A stretch of DNA of 64,000 nucleotides from Comamonas sp. KCTC 72670 (lineage in GTDB: Bacteria; Myxococcota; Myxococcia; Myxococcales; Myxococcaceae), in NCBI GenBank assembly GCA_014656495.1, contig BNCN01000015.1, forward strand, positions 1 to 64,000, written 5' to 3'. A program made the position numbers and the translations under genes. Numbering within the stretch: the stretch's first letter is position 1; every line of letters starts with the position of its first letter. Positions 60,532 to 64,000 of this stretch are shown piece after piece. The notes under the pieces were generated by a model. The model was not told the origin of the DNA. It searched no databases and saw only the letters and a program-made list of their open reading frames with translations.

Positions 60532-61401
60532 CTAGGGACGATTCTGGGCGTTTCGCACCTGATTCCAGATGGCCACGAGCTCTTCAGACGACTCCGCGTA
60601 CTGCGCGCCGAGCGAAAAGATGGCCTTCAGGTGCTCGCGGGCGCCCAGCCCCCCCACCACGACGGGGAACGGCGCGCAGGCCCGCAGGGCCTCCTCCAGC
60701 ACCGGGGTGAACTCCTCCACGGAGCGCGAGCGCACGAAGGACAGGGCCACCACGTCCGGCCGCACCTGCGCGCAGGCCACCTGGAGCGCCATCGCCGGGG
60801 TGTCCGCCCCCAGCAGCGTCACCCGCCAGCCCTTGCGCTTGAGGTGGATGCCCAGCACCAGCAGCCCGCCCTCGTGGTGGTCCCCCGACGGGCAGGCCAG
60901 CAGCGTCCGCGGGCCAGTGCTCACGGAGGACAGGCCGTCATACACCCGCCGCAAGCGCTGCCGGATGAGCGCCGACGCCAGGTGCTCCCGGGCGATGTCC
61001 AGCCGCACCCCCATCTCCCGAAGCAGCGGCAGGAGGAACCGGTCGCAGTACGCCTCCACGTCCATGACGGTCTGCGCGTCATCCAGCACGCGCGTCACCT
61101 CATCCCCGTCCAGGGTCACCACCGAGGCCCAGAACCGCTCCACCAGGCGCTCCGCCTCCGGCTGCTCGCGCGGCGGCGGCGAGGCCCGCACCAGGGCGAT
61201 GGCCTCGCTCACCGACAAGCCGTCCTCCTGGATGAGCCGCGCCACGCGACGCACGGCCTCCACCTCGTCGCGCGAATAGACGCGGTAGTTGTTGCCCTCG
61301 CTGCGCAGCGGCTGCGGGAAGCCATAGCGCCGCTCCCAGGCGCGCAGCGTGGCCTCGCGGATGCCCGTCATGCGGGCGATGGTGCGGATGCGCAGGCTCA
61401 C
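60532..61401 (-). CDS. carA: CarA, MerR-type repressor of carotenogenesis with B12-binding domain
   Basis: A 289-residue paralogue of CarH. The MerR winged helix spans 1-72 (IRTIARMTGIREATLRAWERRYGFPQPLR), followed by the helical cap and a cobalamin-fold domain with D174-x-H176-xx-G179 (SGDHHEGG). The E139-H140 pair is kept, but the Trp-His pair of CarH is replaced by E129-M130, which matches CarA not being a photoreceptor itself. In Myxococcus xanthus CarA is sequestered by the antirepressor CarS. It starts at GTG overlapping the acyltransferase stop and ends just before carH. Confidence 0.9.
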   Translation of the reverse strand: MSLRIRTIARMTGIREATLRAWERRYGFPQPLRSEGNNYRVYSRDEVEAVRRVARLIQEDGLSVSEAIALVRASPPPREQPEAERLVERFWASVVTLDGDEVTRVLDDAQTVMDVEAYCDRFLLPLLREMGVRLDIAREHLASALIRQRLRRVYDGLSSVSTGPRTLLACPSGDHHEGGLLVLGIHLKRKGWRVTLLGADTPAMALQVACAQVRPDVVALSFVRSRSVEEFTPVLEEALRACAPFPVVVGGLGAREHLKAIFSLGAQYAESSEELVAIWNQVRNAQNRP

Positions 61402-62075
61402 GACGCCAGCCCCCGGGCCGCGTCCCAGCGCTCCGCCACCCCGCGCGCGCCGGACACCCGGCGCGTGAAGCCGTCCAGGGACGTCACCGCCGCCAGCCGC
61501 CGCACCACCGTCTCCAGGCCCTCCTGGAACACGGCCATGTCTCCGGGCGGGTGCGGCGTGCCGACCTCCAGCAACACGTCGGGGCGCTCATGCTCGAAGA
61601 AGCCGTAGCGAACGGCGATGGGCAGACACTCCACCTTGGACACGCGCGCCAACATCTCCACGCCGCGCTCCAGCCGCAACGGCAGCACGCCGAAGGGCCG
61701 GTGCTCGCCCTCGGGGAAGACGAAGACCACGGCGTCCGGCTTGCGCAGCAGGTCCTTCGCGTAGCGCAGCGACGACACGGAGGACACCGCGTCCTTGCGC
61801 CGGATGCTGAAGGCGCCAATCCGCGTGAGGAAGCGGTAGCGGCGAAGGTTCTCCTCGTCCATGAGGCAATAGCCGTCCCAGCCCGCCGTCTGGCAGAGCT
61901 GGTTGAGCACGAAGCCATCCCACCAGTTGGAGTGGTTCAGGTACACCAGCCGCCCGGGCCCACCCGGAGGCAGCGCGCCGCGCACCCACAGGCCCCGGAA
62001 CGCCGAGCGGAACTTCCAGCCGATGTACCGGTCCCACGCCCAGCCCAGCGGACCGCCTTTCGCCGCGTGAATCAC
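61398..62075 (-). CDS. PlsC-like acyltransferase of the carotenoid operon
   Basis: A 225-residue 1-acylglycerol-3-phosphate-acyltransferase-fold protein. The HX4D catalytic motif is NHSNWWDGF near residue 48, the second motif is FSIRRKD near 90, and FPEGEHRP near 119 is the phosphate/acyl-acceptor site. Given its position between crtYd and carA it most likely acylates the sugar or hydroxyl of a carotenoid glycoside, giving the fatty-acid esters of myxobactone type; this is inferred from context. It starts at GTG within a GTGA overlap with crtYd. Confidence 0.82.
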   Translation of the reverse strand: MIHAAKGGPLGWAWDRYIGWKFRSAFRGLWVRGALPPGGPGRLVYLNHSNWWDGFVLNQLCQTAGWDGYCLMDEENLRRYRFLTRIGAFSIRRKDAVSSVSSLRYAKDLLRKPDAVVFVFPEGEHRPFGVLPLRLERGVEMLARVSKVECLPIAVRYGFFEHERPDVLLEVGTPHPPGDMAVFQEGLETVVRRLAAVTSLDGFTRRVSGARGVAERWDAARGLAS

Positions 62076-62422
62076 GACGCCTTGGCCTCCCCCAGCAGCG
62101 ACACCAGCCCGGTGAACAGCGCCAGGCCCAGCGACACCAGCACGCTGGTGATGAGGAAGAAGAGCACCTCCTCCAGGGGCACCATGCCCAGGTAGATGCC
62201 CAGGTGCTTGCCCTCACCGAAGTTCCAGATGCCGGTGGAGATGGCCAGGTGGTCCGCCACCGACAGGTACAGCCCTAGGATGAAGGCCGGCGGCAGCACC
62301 GCCTTGAGCACCGCGCCGGAGCGCTCCTTGTAATGGCGCACCAGCACGACCAGCTGCAAGCCGATGACGGGCAGCGTCCAGGCCAGCAGGTGGATGAGGT
62401 AGGCCCACTTCGTCTCCATCAT
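62072..62422 (-). CDS. crtYd: heterodimeric lycopene cyclase subunit CrtYd
   Basis: A 116-residue three-helix membrane protein. The end of the lycopene-cyclase domain signature is present: SVADHLAISTGIWNFGEGKHLGIYLGMVPLEEVLFF, with the PLEE motif. Together with CrtYc it forms the heterodimeric beta-cyclase known from myxobacteria and actinobacteria. The ATG overlaps the crtYc stop (ATGA). A second ATG follows immediately. Confidence 0.88.
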   Translation of the reverse strand: MMETKWAYLIHLLAWTLPVIGLQLVVLVRHYKERSGAVLKAVLPPAFILGLYLSVADHLAISTGIWNFGEGKHLGIYLGMVPLEEVLFFLITSVLVSLGLALFTGLVSLLGEAKAS

Positions 62423-62805
62423 GGCGTCACCTCGCGGGCGGACAGCGCACCGCCGCGCGCCGCCTCGGCGCCGGGTGTCGCGGGCCGAGACGCGGCCTCC
62501 GGCGCCAGCACGCGCGCCAGCCGCGCCCGCGCCCACAGGCCCACCAGCAGCGTCTGGAGCCCGAAGAAGAGGTACTCCTCCAAGGGCAGGTAGCCCAGCC
62601 GGATGCCCCAGATGCGCTCCGGGTCGAAGCCCCAGAGGCCCCACTTCACCGCCAGGTTGTCCCAGGGGGACGTCGCCGCGTAGACGACGATGAGCAACAG
62701 CCCCATGGGCGCCAGGCTCCGGGCCGTGAAGGTGCGGCGGTAGCGCCACACCAGGAAGAGAATGGGCACCACCACGAACAACCCGAGGAATCGCGCGTAC
62801 GTCAT
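62419..62805 (-). CDS. crtYc: heterodimeric lycopene cyclase subunit CrtYc
   Basis: A 128-residue membrane protein with three hydrophobic helices and the matching half-signature ATSPWDNLAVKWGLWGFDPERIWGIRLGYLPLEEYLFF, including PLEE. A ~30-residue polar tail follows. It is co-translated with crtYd and with the glycosyltransferase through four-base overlaps. Confidence 0.88.
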   Translation of the reverse strand: MTYARFLGLFVVVPILFLVWRYRRTFTARSLAPMGLLLIVVYAATSPWDNLAVKWGLWGFDPERIWGIRLGYLPLEEYLFFGLQTLLVGLWARARLARVLAPEAASRPATPGAEAARGGALSAREVTP

Positions 62806-63926
62806 CCCGGTCCTCCACTCAGTTCAGGCGCCACCCGGACCATTCGGCCGCCGGGTCGCAGTGAGTATGTCTGCCCTCGCCAGGTCACCGTGCCCTGCTG
62901 CCACAGCGAGCGCACGAAGGCCGCCAGCAGCAGCGCCTCGCCCAGCAGCCAATCCGTCACCGCGTAGGCCCGTCCCGCGTCCGCCAGCGAGCCGGACAGC
63001 CCGGCCAGTCGCAGGGCCAGCAGCACGCGGATGGCCACCAGTCCGGTGACGGCCAGGGCCAGCACGGGCGAGCCCAACCCCGCCGCCAGCAGCATCAACG
63101 GCGGCGTGGGCGTGAAGAGCAGCGGCACCGTGGGATAGAGCGCCGGCCGGTGGCTGGCCAGCACCTGCATCCACCGCGTGAAGCGCGCCAGGGGCGCATC
63201 CCAGGACACCGCCGAGTCCAGGGGCACCACCGCGGGCGCGCCGGTCAGCACCACGGACAGCCCCCGCGCATGCAGCCGCTTCGCCAGCTCCAGGTCCTCG
63301 CCAATGTGGTCCGCCAAGGGCCGCAGCGCGCACGTGGCCACGGGCGACAGCCCCAGCGCCTTGCCACACACGGCCTTCGCCCCCGCGCTCATCGCGTCCA
63401 GGGCGCGGAAGCTGTGGTGCGTGTAGCGCAGCAGGCCCGCCATCGCGCGGCTCGCGCCGTCCCGGGGCCCCACGGGCAGCGGCGCGGCGGTGCTCAGCGC
63501 CGCGCCCGCGGCCACCGGCGCCGCCAGTCCCTCCACCAGCGCGCCCGTCACCGCCACGTCCGCGTCCACGGACAGCACCACGCGGCCCTCCAGGGGCAGC
63601 ACGTCCAGCGCGTACAGCAGGTGCCCCACCTTCCGGTTCGGCGTCAGCGGGTCGCTGGGCAGCCAGCGCACGCCGGGCGCGAGCCGGGGGCGGTAGGGCG
63701 AGACGACGACCTGCTCCAGCGGCCCGGCGTAGTCGATGGGCTGCGCCAGGTTCTCCAGCTCCCGCGGCGTGGGCGCATCCACCGGGCGCAGCAGCAGCAC
63801 CGGCGGCAGCGCGCCGGCGGAGGGCGCCGTCCCCGCGCGCGACCTCGACAGGCGCACCCACGCCACCGCGCTGAAGCCCGCGGCCACGCCACACCAGACG
63901 AGGGACGCGAGGACGAGCGCGCTCAT
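62802..63926 (-). CDS. glycosyltransferase family 2/21-like, carotenoid operon
   Basis: A 374-residue membrane glycosyltransferase. One N-terminal helix is followed by a GT-A domain with LSVDADVAV (DxD-like metal site), GEDLELAKRLHARG (catalytic Asp) and ARFTRWMQVL (a Q/RxxRW-like motif). Two or three C-terminal hydrophobic segments follow. It resembles ceramide glucosyltransferase/HpnI-type enzymes. In the carotenoid operon it plausibly glycosylates the 1'-hydroxyl group of the carotenoid before acylation. The ATG overlaps the stop of the preceding, truncated gene. Confidence 0.82.
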   Translation of the reverse strand: MSALVLASLVWCGVAAGFSAVAWVRLSRSRAGTAPSAGALPPVLLLRPVDAPTPRELENLAQPIDYAGPLEQVVVSPYRPRLAPGVRWLPSDPLTPNRKVGHLLYALDVLPLEGRVVLSVDADVAVTGALVEGLAAPVAAGAALSTAAPLPVGPRDGASRAMAGLLRYTHHSFRALDAMSAGAKAVCGKALGLSPVATCALRPLADHIGEDLELAKRLHARGLSVVLTGAPAVVPLDSAVSWDAPLARFTRWMQVLASHRPALYPTVPLLFTPTPPLMLLAAGLGSPVLALAVTGLVAIRVLLALRLAGLSGSLADAGRAYAVTDWLLGEALLLAAFVRSLWQQGTVTWRGQTYSLRPGGRMVRVAPELSGGPG

Positions 63927-64000
63927 GCCGCCCGTCCCATGCGCGTGCGGAAGTGCGCCATCCAGCGAATGAAGGGCGAGTGGAAGCGGCGGAAGTCCGC
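63923..64000 (-). CDS. 3' end of an upstream carotenoid-operon gene (partial)
   Basis: The last 25 codons (ending FIRWMAHFRTRMGRAA) of a gene running off the right edge. Its TGA overlaps the glycosyltransferase ATG. By known operon order it could be a carotenoid hydratase or desaturase, but too little is visible to decide. Confidence 0.6.
   Translation of the reverse strand, partial: ADFRRFHSPFIRWMAHFRTRMGRAA

Noticed and set aside
59618..64000. CarA/CarH operator of the carotenoid promoter
   Set aside because: The operator belongs upstream of the first gene of the operon, which lies beyond the right edge; no matching palindrome was seen here.

Overview
The window is about 64 kb of very GC-rich, densely packed bacterial DNA that reads as a myxobacterial chromosome (Myxococcus/Corallococcus type, family Myxococcaceae). 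This rests on gene content. There are Hanks-type Ser/Thr kinases fused to NTPase, TPR and sulfatase-like modules, FHA-linked sigma54 activators, hybrid histidine kinases and a MYXO-CTERM tail. ADYC and CGDGVC lipoproteins are present, and the last six kb is the distal end of a carotenoid operon closing with the MerR-like photoregulators CarA and CarH. No tRNA, rRNA, CRISPR, integrase or IS element was seen.

Layout. 0.1-3 kb: convergent acyl-CoA-dehydrogenase-like and acyl-CoA synthetase genes. 3.1-9.3 kb: an ECF sigma factor translationally coupled to a zinc-finger membrane TPR anti-sigma candidate, a 61-residue peptide gene with its own terminator, a JmjC/cupin hydroxylase, and a membrane-anchored TPR-CHAT protease whose TPR part is a paralogue of the anti-sigma ectodomain. 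This is the best candidate for an undescribed system. 9.8-12.8 kb: a MYXO-CTERM lyase, a MarR regulator with a palindromic operator, a YdjM-like membrane protein and an internally shortened MuiA-like protein. 12.8-19.5 kb: a two-component NtrC-type system and an HtrA protease. Each lies behind a sigma54 promoter preceded by two GGGGCA-N3-TGCCCC-type sites exactly 20 bp apart. 19.6-34 kb: two Ser/Thr kinases, an OPT transporter coupled to an FHA/PAS hybrid kinase, a repeat-bearing lipoprotein, another histidine kinase, cysteine dioxygenase and an FAD/NAD(P) protein.

34.1-45.3 kb: tryptophan catabolism by the kynurenine / 2-aminomuconate route. A seven-gene, mostly overlapping operon encodes AMS dehydrogenase, aminomuconate deaminase, 3-hydroxyanthranilate dioxygenase, ACMS decarboxylase, kynureninase, kynurenine monooxygenase and an SDR. 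A fumarylacetoacetase-fold decarboxylase/hydratase lies 3.6 kb upstream, and an HGGFW alpha/beta hydrolase immediately downstream may be the formamidase. A 43-bp tandem repeat precedes the operon. 47-49.8 kb: glutamine synthetase with three upstream direct repeats, and an APC permease.

50-59.6 kb: a lipoprotein, then an FHA-sigma54 activator overlapping a 1411-residue kinase-nSTAND1-PEGA-sulfatase fusion, then an ADYC lipoprotein. GGCAA-N3-TTGCC-type sites and strong sigma54 promoters sit both in front of the activator and in front of the ADYC gene, so the activator probably controls itself and its neighbour. 59.6-64 kb: glycosyltransferase, CrtYc, CrtYd, acyltransferase, CarA and CarH, all on the minus strand with ATGA/GTGA overlaps.

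Start codons were chosen by ribosome-binding sites, overlaps and domain limits. All function calls come from reading motifs by eye, without database searches.
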